From NCBI RefSeq assembly GCF_021215455.1, contig NZ_JAJPWV010000003.1, positions 186,001 to 250,000 of the forward strand: a stretch of 64,000 nt of DNA, written 5' to 3'. The notes below the pieces were generated by a model. The model worked only from the letters and a program-made list of their open reading frames with translations. It searched no databases and had not been told where the DNA came from. This document shows, piece by piece, positions 39,051-47,740 of this stretch (within the stretch, counting starts at the first letter, position 1; each line of letters starts with the position of its first letter). Source of the DNA: Mucilaginibacter roseus. Its GTDB lineage: Bacteria > Bacteroidota > Bacteroidia > Sphingobacteriales > Sphingobacteriaceae. A program made the translations under genes and the position numbers.

Positions 39051-39878
39051 TTATTCGCTTGCTAAGTTAAACGCAATTGGAACAGTGTATTGTACACGTA
39101 CCGGACGGCCATTCTGGATACCAGGGCTCCATTTCGGTGATTTTTTCAATACACGTACGGCTTCCTCATCGCAACCGCTACCAATACCGCGCAATACTGT
39201 AATATCAGTTAAAGATCCGTCTCTTTCCACAACGAATTGCACGAACACTCGGCCTTGAACGTTGTTTTCACGGGCAACGGCCGGATAACGGATGTTTTTA
39301 CTAAGATAGTTACCGAAAGCAGCTAAACCACCCGGGAATGCCGGTTGTGTTTCAACCGCAGTAAATATCTCATTAGGGTCACTTTCGATTACCTGCTTAA
39401 CGTCTGAGTTACCTACCGGCTCGTCAATACGTATTTCGGCGTTCGGGTCACCTTTTTGGTCTTTTTGACCAGGGTCAGCCACCTCAAGTTCCTTAACAGT
39501 TGGCGGATCTTTTTCCACTACCTGATCGTCAGGTTTTACCACCGGAGGCGGGAATTTAACCTGGTCAACCTTCGGTTTCGGCGGTTCTGGTGCCGGCGGA
39601 GGTGGTTTTTTAGTTTGATCCACCGGTGGTGGAGGGGTAAGCACCACGTCGGTTATTTTAACCTTCTCCGGCGCTTTCGGAATGAAACCCTTTATCTTAT
39701 TGATAATAGTAGGCATTGATACAACAAGCACAAATACTGTAACACCTATTAACAATGCCTGCCCCGTGCGTTTGGAGTTAGACTTTCTTAATTCATAGGC
39801 GCCGTATGCTTTGTTACGATCGCTGAATACTACATCAATCCATTCCTGTTTTAATATATCTAATTTTGATCCTAACAT
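39051..39878 (-). CDS. tonB: TonB-family energy transducer
   Basis: 275 residues. One transmembrane helix (about 40-58) follows a cytoplasmic N-terminus with FSDRNKAYGAYELRKS, which is typical of Bacteroidota TonB. A Pro/Lys-rich periplasm-spanning linker lies at about 80-150 (PPPPVDQTKKPPPPAPEPPKP). The C-terminal TonB domain (about 190-275) has YPAVARENNVQGRVFVQFVV and GCDEEAVRVLKKSPKWSPGIQNG. With ExbB and ExbD it transmits proton-motive force to outer-membrane receptors. It lies 37 bases after the second exbD. Confidence 0.95.
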   Translation of the reverse strand: MLGSKLDILKQEWIDVVFSDRNKAYGAYELRKSNSKRTGQALLIGVTVFVLVVSMPTIINKIKGFIPKAPEKVKITDVVLTPPPPVDQTKKPPPPAPEPPKPKVDQVKFPPPVVKPDDQVVEKDPPTVKELEVADPGQKDQKGDPNAEIRIDEPVGNSDVKQVIESDPNEIFTAVETQPAFPGGLAAFGNYLSKNIRYPAVARENNVQGRVFVQFVVERDGSLTDITVLRGIGSGCDEEAVRVLKKSPKWSPGIQNGRPVRVQYTVPIAFNLASE

Positions 39879-39915
39879 TATTTTAGGCTTTACTTTTAAT
39901 GTATTAAACAGTTAA

Positions 39916-40449
39916 TTAATATAAACCCTGTTCTTGCAGCAGTTTTACTTCTATAGGTAAAATTTCGGCAAAACCATAAGATTGTATATTGGTGATTGCA
40001 ATCTCGTCAAGCGCGTCAACCATGTTTTTGTAAACTGATTTATCGCTTGGCTTAATAATCACGAACATAAACTTGCCGGTTTTTTCCTGCACTTCCTTGC
40101 TCTTGTCAAGCAGGGTTTGGCGCAGGCCTTTTTTACCGTAGCCTTCAACTTCAGGAGGCGTTTTTCCGGGCTCACCAATGTACCAAATCAATTTATTGTC
40201 TTTACCTAAAAGCAAAGTCATGGTACGTGATGCAGCAACGTCAAGCTGGTTATCCTGCTTTTCATCTTTATCCGGCATGGCAACGTCCATCGCCTTTGGT
40301 TTTGACAGGGTGGTAGTCATGATGAAGAAGGTGATCAGAAGGAAAGCCAAATCCACCATCGCGGTTAAGTCAACGCGTGTTGATTGCTTTTTACTTCTTA
40401 CCTTCCCGCCTTTTTTCCCACCCCCGCCGGAGGTATCTAATTCTGCCAT
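39916..40449 (-). CDS. exbD: ExbD/TolR-family biopolymer transport protein, copy 2
   Basis: 177 residues. An N-terminal Gly/Lys-rich segment is followed by RVDLTAMVDLAFLLITFFIM (about 25-44), whose membrane aspartate (MVDLAF) is the proton-carrying residue of ExbD/TolR. The periplasmic domain (about 70-177) follows. Second of two paralogues in the cluster, five bases after copy 1. Confidence 0.95.
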   Translation of the reverse strand: MAELDTSGGGGKKGGKVRSKKQSTRVDLTAMVDLAFLLITFFIMTTTLSKPKAMDVAMPDKDEKQDNQLDVAASRTMTLLLGKDNKLIWYIGEPGKTPPEVEGYGKKGLRQTLLDKSKEVQEKTGKFMFVIIKPSDKSVYKNMVDALDEIAITNIQSYGFAEILPIEVKLLQEQGLY

Positions 40450-40454
40450 CTATC

Positions 40455-41069
40455 TTAATCTTTTGATTCTCCTCTGAGGGATGTAATTAAACTAAACTTA
40501 TTAACTTTTTGGCGTTGCAGTATGGCAATAACATCCTTAATTGTAGGATACTCTTCTTTACTGTCGCCTTTGATAGATACACGCATTTCCTGGTTGTGCA
40601 ATGCTTTTACCGCTTTACGTGATTCCCTGATCCAGTTAAAAAGCTCATCGCTTACTGAATCGCGCGGAATGCCCGGCTGCGGGTAACGTTGCCTTTGCTC
40701 AACATCTAAAGCTAAAAACTGCTTTAGTGATTGAATTGGCACGCCAAAAACAGGCAATGTGGCAAATTTCTCCATTTCCTGAGGGGTAAACTGAATGTTA
40801 TACAACCCACCCATTTGCTCTAAAACCGCTTTGCGTATATCATTACCTTCTACACTAAAGAAAGCCTTTTTTTCACCTACGGTGATAACCGCTATATTCT
40901 CTTCGGGTAGCTTTATGTCCTTAACTGAACCCGGAACATCCACGGGAACGGGATCCTCAATACGAGGCTTCGCGGTCAATATGAAAAAGGTAAGCAATAG
41001 AAACGCCACATCACACATTGCGGTCATGTCTATCGATGTACTTTTTCGTGCAACTTTTACTCTTGGCAT
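40455..41069 (-). CDS. exbD: ExbD/TolR-family biopolymer transport protein, copy 1
   Basis: 204 residues with the transmembrane segment SIDMTAMCDVAFLLLTFFIL (about 12-31), where the Asp in MCDVAF is the essential proton carrier. The periplasmic domain is larger than in copy 2, with an extra segment around ALDVEQRQRYPQPGIP. Two different ExbD proteins with one ExbB is the usual Bacteroidota arrangement and suggests heteromeric ExbD. Confidence 0.95.
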   Translation of the reverse strand: MPRVKVARKSTSIDMTAMCDVAFLLLTFFILTAKPRIEDPVPVDVPGSVKDIKLPEENIAVITVGEKKAFFSVEGNDIRKAVLEQMGGLYNIQFTPQEMEKFATLPVFGVPIQSLKQFLALDVEQRQRYPQPGIPRDSVSDELFNWIRESRKAVKALHNQEMRVSIKGDSKEEYPTIKDVIAILQRQKVNKFSLITSLRGESKD

Positions 41070-41160
41070 AATTTTAATCTATTAAATATTAAGGCTTGTT
41101 GTTATTTTATTAAACATTCCGGCCGGCTGAGGCCAGCCGAAACTAAGCGCTAAATATTTA

Positions 41161-41988
41161 TTATTTGTGTGATGAAGCGAACGTTTGAACGATGCTGAAA
41201 CCAGTTTCGTCAATAGCGTAAGTCAACTTGTCAATTTTAGAGGTAAATACGTTGTACATGATGATCGAAAGAGCTGAAGTACTGATACCTAAAGCTGTAT
41301 TGATCAAGGCCTCAGAAATGTGAGTTGATAACGCTGACTGGTTTGGAGCACCTGATGATGCAAGCTCAGCGAATGCACCGATCATACCAACAACCGTACC
41401 TAACAGACCTACCAGTGTACCAATTGATACCAGGGTAGCAATGATGGTAAGGTTTTGCTCAAGCATTGGCATTTCAAGGGCCGTAGCTTCTTCAATATCT
41501 TTTTGGATTGCTAAAGCTTTTTGTTCGCTATCCATAGCAGCGTCGTGCTCAACTTCACGGTATTTTTTCAGACCAGATTTGATAACGTTAGCTACTGAAC
41601 CTTTTTGTTTGTCGCACTCTGCGCTTGCAGCCTCAATGTTGCCAGCGTTAAGGTAACCTTGTACTTTACGAACGAAAGCATCTACGCTACCTGAACCAGA
41701 AGCTTTACCGATTACGATGAAACGCTCAATAGAGAACACAATAACCATCAAAAGGAAGCTGATGATAACAGGTACGATTGGACCACCTTTGTGAACGGTA
41801 CCGTAGATATCTACCGGATCGTTATCAGGGTTACCACCTTTGTAGTGACTGCCATCACCCAGAATAAAAATAAATATACAGATAGCAACAACAATGCACA
41901 ATGGAATTGCCAGTGTTGCGAAAATGCCCGCTGAGCTTGAGCTTTCTTTTTTAACAGGAGTACTTGGTTTTGATGGTACGTTAGCCAT
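41161..41988 (-). CDS. exbB: MotA/TolQ/ExbB proton channel protein
   Basis: 275 residues, first gene of the TonB cluster. Transmembrane segments are near 24-46, 72-92, 176-198 and 215-240, with the conserved LVSIGTLVGLLGTVVGMIGAF stretch lining the pentameric channel. It has a longer N-terminal helix than E. coli ExbB, as in other Bacteroidota. Proton flow drives ExbD/TonB. It lies 91 bases upstream of exbD copy 1. A TAATTTTG box (minus strand, 42055-42062) upstream may be its promoter. Confidence 0.95.
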   Translation of the reverse strand: MANVPSKPSTPVKKESSSSAGIFATLAIPLCIVVAICIFIFILGDGSHYKGGNPDNDPVDIYGTVHKGGPIVPVIISFLLMVIVFSIERFIVIGKASGSGSVDAFVRKVQGYLNAGNIEAASAECDKQKGSVANVIKSGLKKYREVEHDAAMDSEQKALAIQKDIEEATALEMPMLEQNLTIIATLVSIGTLVGLLGTVVGMIGAFAELASSGAPNQSALSTHISEALINTALGISTSALSIIMYNVFTSKIDKLTYAIDETGFSIVQTFASSHK

Positions 41989-42419
41989 TACAGTAAAATT
42001 TAGTTTTTAGTTTATGTTTATTTTTTATGTTTAATATGCTTACTAAGCGAATAACAAAATTAAAATTTTCACAACGGAAAAAAATCAAAATCAGCTATTC
42101 TTAATAATAATTTAACATTCCCCCATAAAACAACGGCGGAATGTAATAACGCTTGCAACACCAAATATTGTTTGTTACAACTATAATTTTTTACAATGAA
42201 AATTATTTTTTTCAATAATAGCAAAAATTATCCTACAAAAAGTATGTAACTAAACTGATAGATTTTGGGCGTTTTACCCGGTTGCAAGTAATATTTATAT
42301 ACGTTTACAATTGATAATTAGTATATTAACTAAGAAATTAATTATAGCTTCACCTACCGGCGCTATAAAAACAAATAATATCTTTTTTTAACAAAATTGC
42401 AATCGATGGCATAAAACGG
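41989..42419. promoter_or_regulatory. Long AT-rich upstream region of the TonB cluster
   Basis: 431 bases without a supported gene between the exbB start and the SUI1 stop. It contains an exact TAnnTTTG match on the minus strand (TAATTTTG, 42055-42062), about 66 bases before the exbB ATG. The remainder is strongly AT-rich with several short A and T tracts and no large hairpin or repeat that I can see. Confidence 0.4.
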
Positions 42420-42761
42420 TTAGCCGCCTGCCTTTTTTGCTTTGTACCCGTCGGCAATTAAAATGTCAAGCACCTTGTCTCTGAAGTCGCCTTGTATTAA
42501 TATTTCACCGTCCTTAGCCGAGCCGCCAACGCCGCATTTGGTTTTGAGTTTTTTGCCTAATACTTCCAAATCATCATTAAGCCCTGTAAAACCTGCTATT
42601 CGGGTAACTAATTTGCCGCCGCCTTTACGATCGAGATGTATTTTTAGATTTTGATGTTGCGGAGCTAACGTTTCCTGAACGTTATTGTCTTCGTCGCTGT
42701 ATTGAAAACCCGGATCAGTAGAATATACAACCCCGGTATATTTTTGGTTCTTCCTGGACAT
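42420..42761 (-). CDS. SUI1/eIF1-like translation factor (YciH type)
   Basis: 113 residues with the SUI1 fold region [54 protein letters not shown]; the [11 protein letters not shown] stretch is diagnostic of the bacterial YciH group. Bacterial members resemble eukaryotic eIF1 and have been linked to translation initiation fidelity, but the in vivo role is not settled. It is followed upstream by the lipid kinase gene on the same strand, 49 bases away. Confidence 0.94.
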   Translation of the reverse strand: MSRKNQKYTGVVYSTDPGFQYSDEDNNVQETLAPQHQNLKIHLDRKGGGKLVTRIAGFTGLNDDLEVLGKKLKTKCGVGGSAKDGEILIQGDFRDKVLDILIADGYKAKKAGG

Positions 42762-42810
42762 ATATGTAAGGTTAATATTAATAATAGCCGAATAATATCC
42801 GGCCTACCGG

Positions 42811-43758
42811 TTAGTCATTATCGCTGGCCACTAAACTGCGCCATGTGTTTTTGGTATCCTCGCCTCGCTCAAAACCCTCACCAACTACTACATTTAACGA
42901 CCGTGGTATAATATATATTTCGACGCTTGTGCCAATTATTTGCGGCTCGCCGTCCAGGTGCGCGGGGCCTTCGCTTTTTCGGCTCACCTCTATGTGTTTG
43001 CCTCGGATTATTTCAACGTAAGAAGATTTGTCGGCCGTTTTGTTGAACATGCGCAATGCCATTTCCGGAAACTTATACAGCGGGAATGGTTTTACCACGC
43101 AAACATCCAGCATACCATCCTGTACGGATGCCTTTGGCGACACATGCGCATTGTTGCCAAACTGCGATGAATTGGCAAAACTCAGCATAAACGCTTCGCG
43201 ATCATACTCCTTACCATCAATGGCGATGTGGTATGACTGCGATTTATAATTTAGTATTTCCTGTACCGATGATTTAAAATAACTATAAAATCCACGCTTT
43301 TTGGCATTTTTACCTTGCGAGAACACGTTACTGATATGGGCATCAAACCCCAAACCTGCCATATTAAAAAATGGCTGTCCGTTAAACAAAGCCGAGTCAA
43401 TGGTTTCTACCCTTGTTTTGTTGAAGGTTTCAACCGCCCCCTGTACATTCATAGGTATACCTAAAAAACGGGCCAGGCCATTGCCCGATCCGAAGGGAAT
43501 AATTCCTAACGCAATATCACTATTTACTATTGCAGACGCCACCTCGTTAACCGTGCCATCGCCACCTACAGCCACAACCATGTTGTAATTGCCGATAGCC
43601 TGTTTAGCCAGCTCGCGGGCGTGGGTTACGCCTTCGCTAAAATTAAATGTGGCATCAAATTGTGCTGTATCCAGATAATTGCCTATCAGTTTCGGCACCC
43701 CTTCCTTACTTTTACCGCCCGAAACCGGGTTTACAATAAATAAAACTTTCTTTTTCAA
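42811..43758 (-). CDS. Diacylglycerol/lipid kinase family protein (YegS/DgkB type)
   Basis: 315 residues. ATP-binding motifs of the DAGK catalytic family: VNPVSGGKSKEG (about 9-20), VVAVGGDGTVNEVASAI (about 62-78) and IPFGSGNGLARFLGIP (about 86-101). The C-terminal beta-sandwich (FANSSQFGNNAHVSPKASVQDGMLDV) is complete. It probably phosphorylates diacylglycerol or a related lipid at the membrane. The substrate is not decidable from sequence. Confidence 0.94.
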   Translation of the reverse strand: MKKKVLFIVNPVSGGKSKEGVPKLIGNYLDTAQFDATFNFSEGVTHARELAKQAIGNYNMVVAVGGDGTVNEVASAIVNSDIALGIIPFGSGNGLARFLGIPMNVQGAVETFNKTRVETIDSALFNGQPFFNMAGLGFDAHISNVFSQGKNAKKRGFYSYFKSSVQEILNYKSQSYHIAIDGKEYDREAFMLSFANSSQFGNNAHVSPKASVQDGMLDVCVVKPFPLYKFPEMALRMFNKTADKSSYVEIIRGKHIEVSRKSEGPAHLDGEPQIIGTSVEIYIIPRSLNVVVGEGFERGEDTKNTWRSLVASDND

Positions 43759-43789
43759 TCACCTGTATTTAAGCGCGTCAAAAGTAAGT

Positions 43790-43797
43790 TATTTTCG
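43790..43797 (+). promoter_or_regulatory. Candidate -7 box upstream of the metK leader
   Basis: TATTTTCG differs by one base from TAnnTTTG and ends 34 bases before the riboswitch begins. The same variant occurs in front of leuS. Transcription from here would include the whole SAM-II-type element. Confidence 0.3.
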
Positions 43798-43830
43798 GCT
43801 TTGTAAAAATTGTTTTATTTTAGCCGCCCG

Positions 43831-43893
43831 AAAGTGGACTGATTTAAGCTGCCCGCGGCAGCTAATTGCAACCACGTAAATAAAGTGCTAAAG
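43831..43893 (+). promoter_or_regulatory. SAM-II-type riboswitch in the metK leader
   Basis: Sequence and arrangement match the SAM-II consensus. P1 is GTGG (43834-43837) with CCAC (43872-43875). TGATTTAA (43840-43847) follows the first strand; TTGCAACCACGT (43866-43877) and the pseudoknot strand GTGCTAAAG (43885-43893) complete the core. Inside the loop is an additional perfect hairpin, AGCTGCC/GGCAGCT (43847-43863). Two extra bases (AC) lie between P1 and TGATTT compared with the commonest form. The element ends 75 bases before the metK ATG; a run of seven T follows at 43902-43908, without an obvious terminator stem. The role is SAM-dependent repression of metK (inference from family). Confidence 0.8.
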
Positions 43894-43968
43894 TTTGCTC
43901 CTTTTTTTACCGGGTTTCCGTTCATCACCCCCTCTTTCTGGTTATACATATTTTAATTAAAGATTTTT

Positions 43969-45219
43969 ATGCCATACTTATTCACTTCAGAATCCGTATC
44001 AGAAGGACATCCGGACAAAGTAGCCGACCAGATTTCAGACGCGTTGATCGACCAGTTTCTGGCTTTTGACACCGAATCAAAGGTTGCGTGCGAAACGCTG
44101 GTAACCACCGGCCAGGTTGTTTTAGCCGGTGAGGTTAAATCAAAAGCTTACCTCGATGTACAAAAAATAGCACGTGACGTAATTAACCAGATTGGCTATA
44201 CCAAAGGCGAATACATGTTTGATGGTAACTCATGCGGTGTATTCTCAGCCATTCACGAGCAATCACCTGACATTAACCAGGGTGTAGAGCGCCAGAATAA
44301 AGAAGACCAGGGCGCGGGCGACCAGGGTATGATGTTTGGCTACGCTACCAGTGAAACCGACAACTACATGCCTTTAGCGCTTGACCTGGCCCATGCTTTA
44401 TTAATTGAGCTTGCGGCTATTCGTCGCGAGAACAATGAAATTAAATATTTAAGGCCTGATGCAAAATCGCAGGTTACGCTGGAGTACAGCGATGACAACC
44501 AGCCTATCCGTATTGACTCGATAGTAATATCAACCCAGCACGATGACTTTGACAGCGAGGAAGCGATGCTGGCCAAAATACGTGAAGATATCATTGGTAT
44601 ATTGATCCCGCGTGTTAAGGCTAAGTATCCTAAATATGCTCATCTGTTTAATGATGGCATTAAATTCCATATTAACCCGACTGGTAAGTTCGTTATCGGC
44701 GGTCCGCATGGCGATACAGGCTTAACCGGCCGTAAAATTATTGTTGATACTTACGGTGGTAAAGGCGCGCACGGTGGTGGCGCATTTTCGGGCAAAGATC
44801 CATCAAAGGTTGACCGCTCTGCGGCTTACGCTACCCGCCACATTGCCAAAAACCTTGTAGCTGCCGGTGTTTGCAGCGAGGTGTTGGTGCAGGTATCATA
44901 CGCTATCGGCGTCGCGCAACCTATGGGTATTTACGTAAACACTTACGGAACCAGCAAAGTAGGCCTGAACGATAGCGAGATCGCCAAAAAAGTTGAAGCT
45001 ATTTTTGACATGCGCCCTTATGCAATTGAAACCCGCTTTAAATTGCGCAACCCGATATATAGCGAAACTGCAGCTTACGGCCACTTTGGTAAAGAGAGTA
45101 AAACCATTAGCAAAACCTTTATTAGCCATGACGGCAACTCGGTAACTAAAGAGGTTGAACTGTTTACCTGGGAGAAACTTGACCATGTTGACGCGGTAAA
45201 ATCAGCCTTCGGACTGTAA
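43969..45219 (+). CDS. metK: S-adenosylmethionine synthetase
   Basis: Cytosolic enzyme making SAM from methionine and ATP. 416 residues, with [12 protein letters not shown] (13-24) binding ATP, the [10 protein letters not shown] loop, the [20 protein letters not shown] phosphate/metal segment, and the complete third domain. It is preceded by the SAM-II-type element, consistent with feedback control by its product, and followed by a strong terminator. Confidence 0.98.
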   Translation: MPYLFTSESVSEGHPDKVADQISDALIDQFLAFDTESKVACETLVTTGQVVLAGEVKSKAYLDVQKIARDVINQIGYTKGEYMFDGNSCGVFSAIHEQSPDINQGVERQNKEDQGAGDQGMMFGYATSETDNYMPLALDLAHALLIELAAIRRENNEIKYLRPDAKSQVTLEYSDDNQPIRIDSIVISTQHDDFDSEEAMLAKIREDIIGILIPRVKAKYPKYAHLFNDGIKFHINPTGKFVIGGPHGDTGLTGRKIIVDTYGGKGAHGGGAFSGKDPSKVDRSAAYATRHIAKNLVAAGVCSEVLVQVSYAIGVAQPMGIYVNTYGTSKVGLNDSEIAKKVEAIFDMRPYAIETRFKLRNPIYSETAAYGHFGKESKTISKTFISHDGNSVTKEVELFTWEKLDHVDAVKSAFGL

Positions 45220-45245
45220 TTTACCGGTAATAATATTTTATAGCG

Positions 45246-45276
45246 ATAGCGGCGGGTGATACCCGCCGCTATTTTT
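45246..45276 (+). terminator. Intrinsic terminator after metK
   Basis: Perfect 12-bp stem ATAGCGGCGGGT/ACCCGCCGCTAT with loop GAT and a following T run, 26 bases after the metK stop. Its 3' end overlaps the sequence TATTTTTG (45270-45277), an exact TAnnTTTG match that may be the -7 box of the downstream AraC gene. Confidence 0.9.
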
Positions 45277-45295
45277 GTTTGATACCTTCGCTTGT

Positions 45296-46192
45296 ATGGC
45301 ATCAACAGATATAAAAACATATGACCCGTTGGCTTTCACCTCGCGCTTCATGCCTGTGGACGAAATGAAAGCCCTCGCAGGCGACTTTTTTGTATTGCCC
45401 GTTGAGGATATGTATCAACACCTTGCGCGCCCGGTGCCTGCAATACGGGCAACATCGCACTCTATATTATATATTACCGAAGGAGAAGCACGTATGGGTG
45501 TAGGTAGTACCAATTACACCATCGGCCCCAACCAAATGCTGGTAGTGGCAGCCGGGCAGGTGTTCTCTTTTGCGCCCGGAGATATAAATAAGGGATACAT
45601 CTGTAACTTTAGTAACGGATTGATTACCGCGAAATTCGGCAGCGCTGAATTGCTCCACAGCTTCGAGTTTTTGAAGATATGGGGCAATCCGCTGATTATG
45701 CCTGACGCTGAAACAAGCGGTTATATAAGAGAAGTGTTTAAGCGCCTCATTATCGAATTCAGCCAAAACAAGCTCGCTAACGTCGACGTTTTGCAACCCT
45801 ACCTGCTAAGCTTACTTACCGAGATAAACAGGGCTTATGTACCTTTACTACCTAAGGGCAATGCACAATCAAACACGATCGTTAACAAATTCAAAGAGCT
45901 GGTTTTTGAAAATTTCCGAACAAGTAAACTGGTTGCCGACTATGCCGGGATGCTCAACATTACGCCAAACCATCTTAACAAGATCATCCGCAAGGCAACT
46001 CAAAAATCACCATCGGTATGGATAGACGAAGCCCTTATTTGCGAGGCAAGGGTGTTGCTGGTACAAACTGATTTTACAATAAGCGAAATAGCACATGCTG
46101 TAGGACTGGATGATCCATCCTATTTTACCCGCTTGTTTAAGAGGTATGAAGGCATCACCCCCTCGGCTTACCGCGCGATTGATAAGTGCTGA
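45296..46192 (+). CDS. AraC-family transcriptional regulator
   Basis: 298 residues from the ATG at 45296 (MASTDIKTYDPLAF); the frame opens earlier at a TTG inside the candidate promoter box, which I reject. The N-terminal half is a cupin-like sensor domain (SILYITEGEARMGVGSTNYTIGPNQML). The C-terminal AraC domain (about 200-298) has two helix-turn-helix motifs: SKLVADYAGMLNITPNHLNKIIRKAT and FTISEIAHAVGLDDPSYFTRLFKRYEGITPSAYR. The ligand and targets are unknown; the two small membrane genes downstream could be targets (inference). Confidence 0.93.
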   Translation: MASTDIKTYDPLAFTSRFMPVDEMKALAGDFFVLPVEDMYQHLARPVPAIRATSHSILYITEGEARMGVGSTNYTIGPNQMLVVAAGQVFSFAPGDINKGYICNFSNGLITAKFGSAELLHSFEFLKIWGNPLIMPDAETSGYIREVFKRLIIEFSQNKLANVDVLQPYLLSLLTEINRAYVPLLPKGNAQSNTIVNKFKELVFENFRTSKLVADYAGMLNITPNHLNKIIRKATQKSPSVWIDEALICEARVLLVQTDFTISEIAHAVGLDDPSYFTRLFKRYEGITPSAYRAIDKC

Positions 46193-46259
46193 TAATGGCC
46201 TGATGCATCCTATAAGTGTAATAAAACAAACTCGAGATTTGCTGACGTAAATTTTATTT

Positions 46260-46724
46260 ATGTACGCTGTTTTGATCTTTCTGCATTCTGTTACCCGCTG
46301 GTTGGTTTTGGCATCATTGCTATGTGCCATAGTTAACGCCATGCGCGGTTGGCTTACCGGGCGTGCCTACACCAGTGCGGATGATAAAGCACGCCATATT
46401 ACGGCCACTATTGCGCATATTCAGCTGGCTATTGGTTTCGTACTATATTTTAATAGTCCGTTTGTGCTTTACTTCAGGCAGCATTATCACGAAGCGGTAA
46501 AACAGTTGCCCTATTTATTTTTTGGTATGATACACATTGGTATGATGACGATGGCCGTTATTTTGATCACCATCGGCTCATCCGTTGCTAAGCGGTGTAC
46601 AACAGATAAGCAAAAATTTAAAACCATGGCCTTATGGTTCATTATAGGTTTGATTATTATACTAATCAGCATACCCTGGCCGTTTTCGCCATTGGCGCAA
46701 AGGCCGCTTTTAAGCACCTTTTGA
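46260..46724 (+). CDS. Four-helix membrane protein of unknown function
   Basis: 154 residues with four hydrophobic segments (about 3-28, 50-68, 84-105 and 123-141) and histidines at the ends of helices 1 and 2 (FLHSVTRW, ATIAHIQL). It has a loose likeness to membrane cytochrome-like or CopD-like bundles, but I cannot assign a family. It is six bases upstream of the DUF3817 gene, so the two are probably co-expressed. Confidence 0.8.
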   Translation: MYAVLIFLHSVTRWLVLASLLCAIVNAMRGWLTGRAYTSADDKARHITATIAHIQLAIGFVLYFNSPFVLYFRQHYHEAVKQLPYLFFGMIHIGMMTMAVILITIGSSVAKRCTTDKQKFKTMALWFIIGLIIILISIPWPFSPLAQRPLLSTF

Positions 46725-46730
46725 CATATT

Positions 46731-47033
46731 ATGCTTAAACAATTAAATACAAATATTGGCCGTTTACGGTTACTTGCCTTGCTCGAAGGTGTATCATTAA
46801 TCATACTGGTATTTGTTGCAATGCCTGTTAAGTATATATTGGGAGATGCTTCATGGGTAAAGGCGGTTGGCCCCGTGCATGGCGTATTGTTTTTACTTTT
46901 TGTAGTAAACACCATAAGCGCGGGCATTGAGCTGCGCTGGAAATTCAGCGAAACTACCTGGAAGGTTTTATTAGCCTGTATAATACCTTTCGGTACCTTT
47001 TATGTAGATAAAAAGATATTGAGCCGGTATTAA
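46731..47033 (+). CDS. DUF3817 family membrane protein
   Basis: 100 residues with the typical DUF3817 outline: LRLLALLEGVSLIILVFVAMPVKYILG, then GPVHGVLFLLFVVNT and a C-terminal IPFGTFYVDKKIL. It has three predicted transmembrane helices. Family members are found next to many transporters; the function is not known. Confidence 0.92.
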   Translation: MLKQLNTNIGRLRLLALLEGVSLIILVFVAMPVKYILGDASWVKAVGPVHGVLFLLFVVNTISAGIELRWKFSETTWKVLLACIIPFGTFYVDKKILSRY

Positions 47034-47094
47034 ATTATAGCTAACATTGATACTCATTGCCGGGCTAAGCGTATAATGGCGTATATTTACCCTG

Positions 47095-47655
47095 ATGGCA
47101 AACCCTACCCTAAACCCCTGGACAATAACCGGGGAGCACGAAAAATACGACAATCCCTGGATTAATATTACCGAATATAAAGTACTTAACCCGGCCGGTA
47201 ACCCGGGCATTTATGGTAAAGTAAGTTTTAAAAACCTGGCCATAGGTGTTTTGCCGCTTGATGCTGAAGGCAATACCTACCTGGTGGGCCAATACCGCTT
47301 TCCGCTGGAGCAATACAGTTGGGAAATGCCCGAGGGTGGCGGCTCTATCGGTATTGATCCGCTCGACTCGGCAAAACGCGAGCTTTTGGAAGAAACAGGA
47401 TTAAAGGCTGCCGAGTGGACCGAGATACAGCGCATGCACCTTTCCAATTCCGTTAGCGATGAACTGGCCATTATTTACCTGGCCCGAAACCTTGAACAAT
47501 TTGAACCCGAGCCTGAAGAAACCGAACAACTGGTGATTAAAAAGCTACCTTTTGAGGATGTTTACAAAATGGTTTGCCGGGGCGAGATAACCGACAGCAT
47601 GACGGTGTCGGCCGTGTTAAAGGTTAAGTTACTGATGTTTGAAGGTGCTTTGTAA
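47095..47655 (+). CDS. NUDIX hydrolase (ADP-ribose pyrophosphatase-like)
   Basis: 186 residues. The NUDIX box is at about residues 81-103, with the catalytic core RELLEETGL intact; the first Glu of the canonical G-x5-E is replaced by Ile (GGGSIGID). The surrounding sequence (YLVGQYRFPLEQYSWEMPEGG, then NSVSDELAIIYLARNLEQ) resembles NudF-type ADP-sugar pyrophosphatases, which hydrolyse ADP-ribose and similar nucleotides. It is a standalone gene. Confidence 0.93.
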   Translation: MANPTLNPWTITGEHEKYDNPWINITEYKVLNPAGNPGIYGKVSFKNLAIGVLPLDAEGNTYLVGQYRFPLEQYSWEMPEGGGSIGIDPLDSAKRELLEETGLKAAEWTEIQRMHLSNSVSDELAIIYLARNLEQFEPEPEETEQLVIKKLPFEDVYKMVCRGEITDSMTVSAVLKVKLLMFEGAL

Positions 47656-47740
47656 TAAACTATTGTATTATTTGCACGCATCAAGTATAAATTGTTAAAT
47701 TGGACGACACCTTTTATTTACCAATTTTCATTTAAACTGC

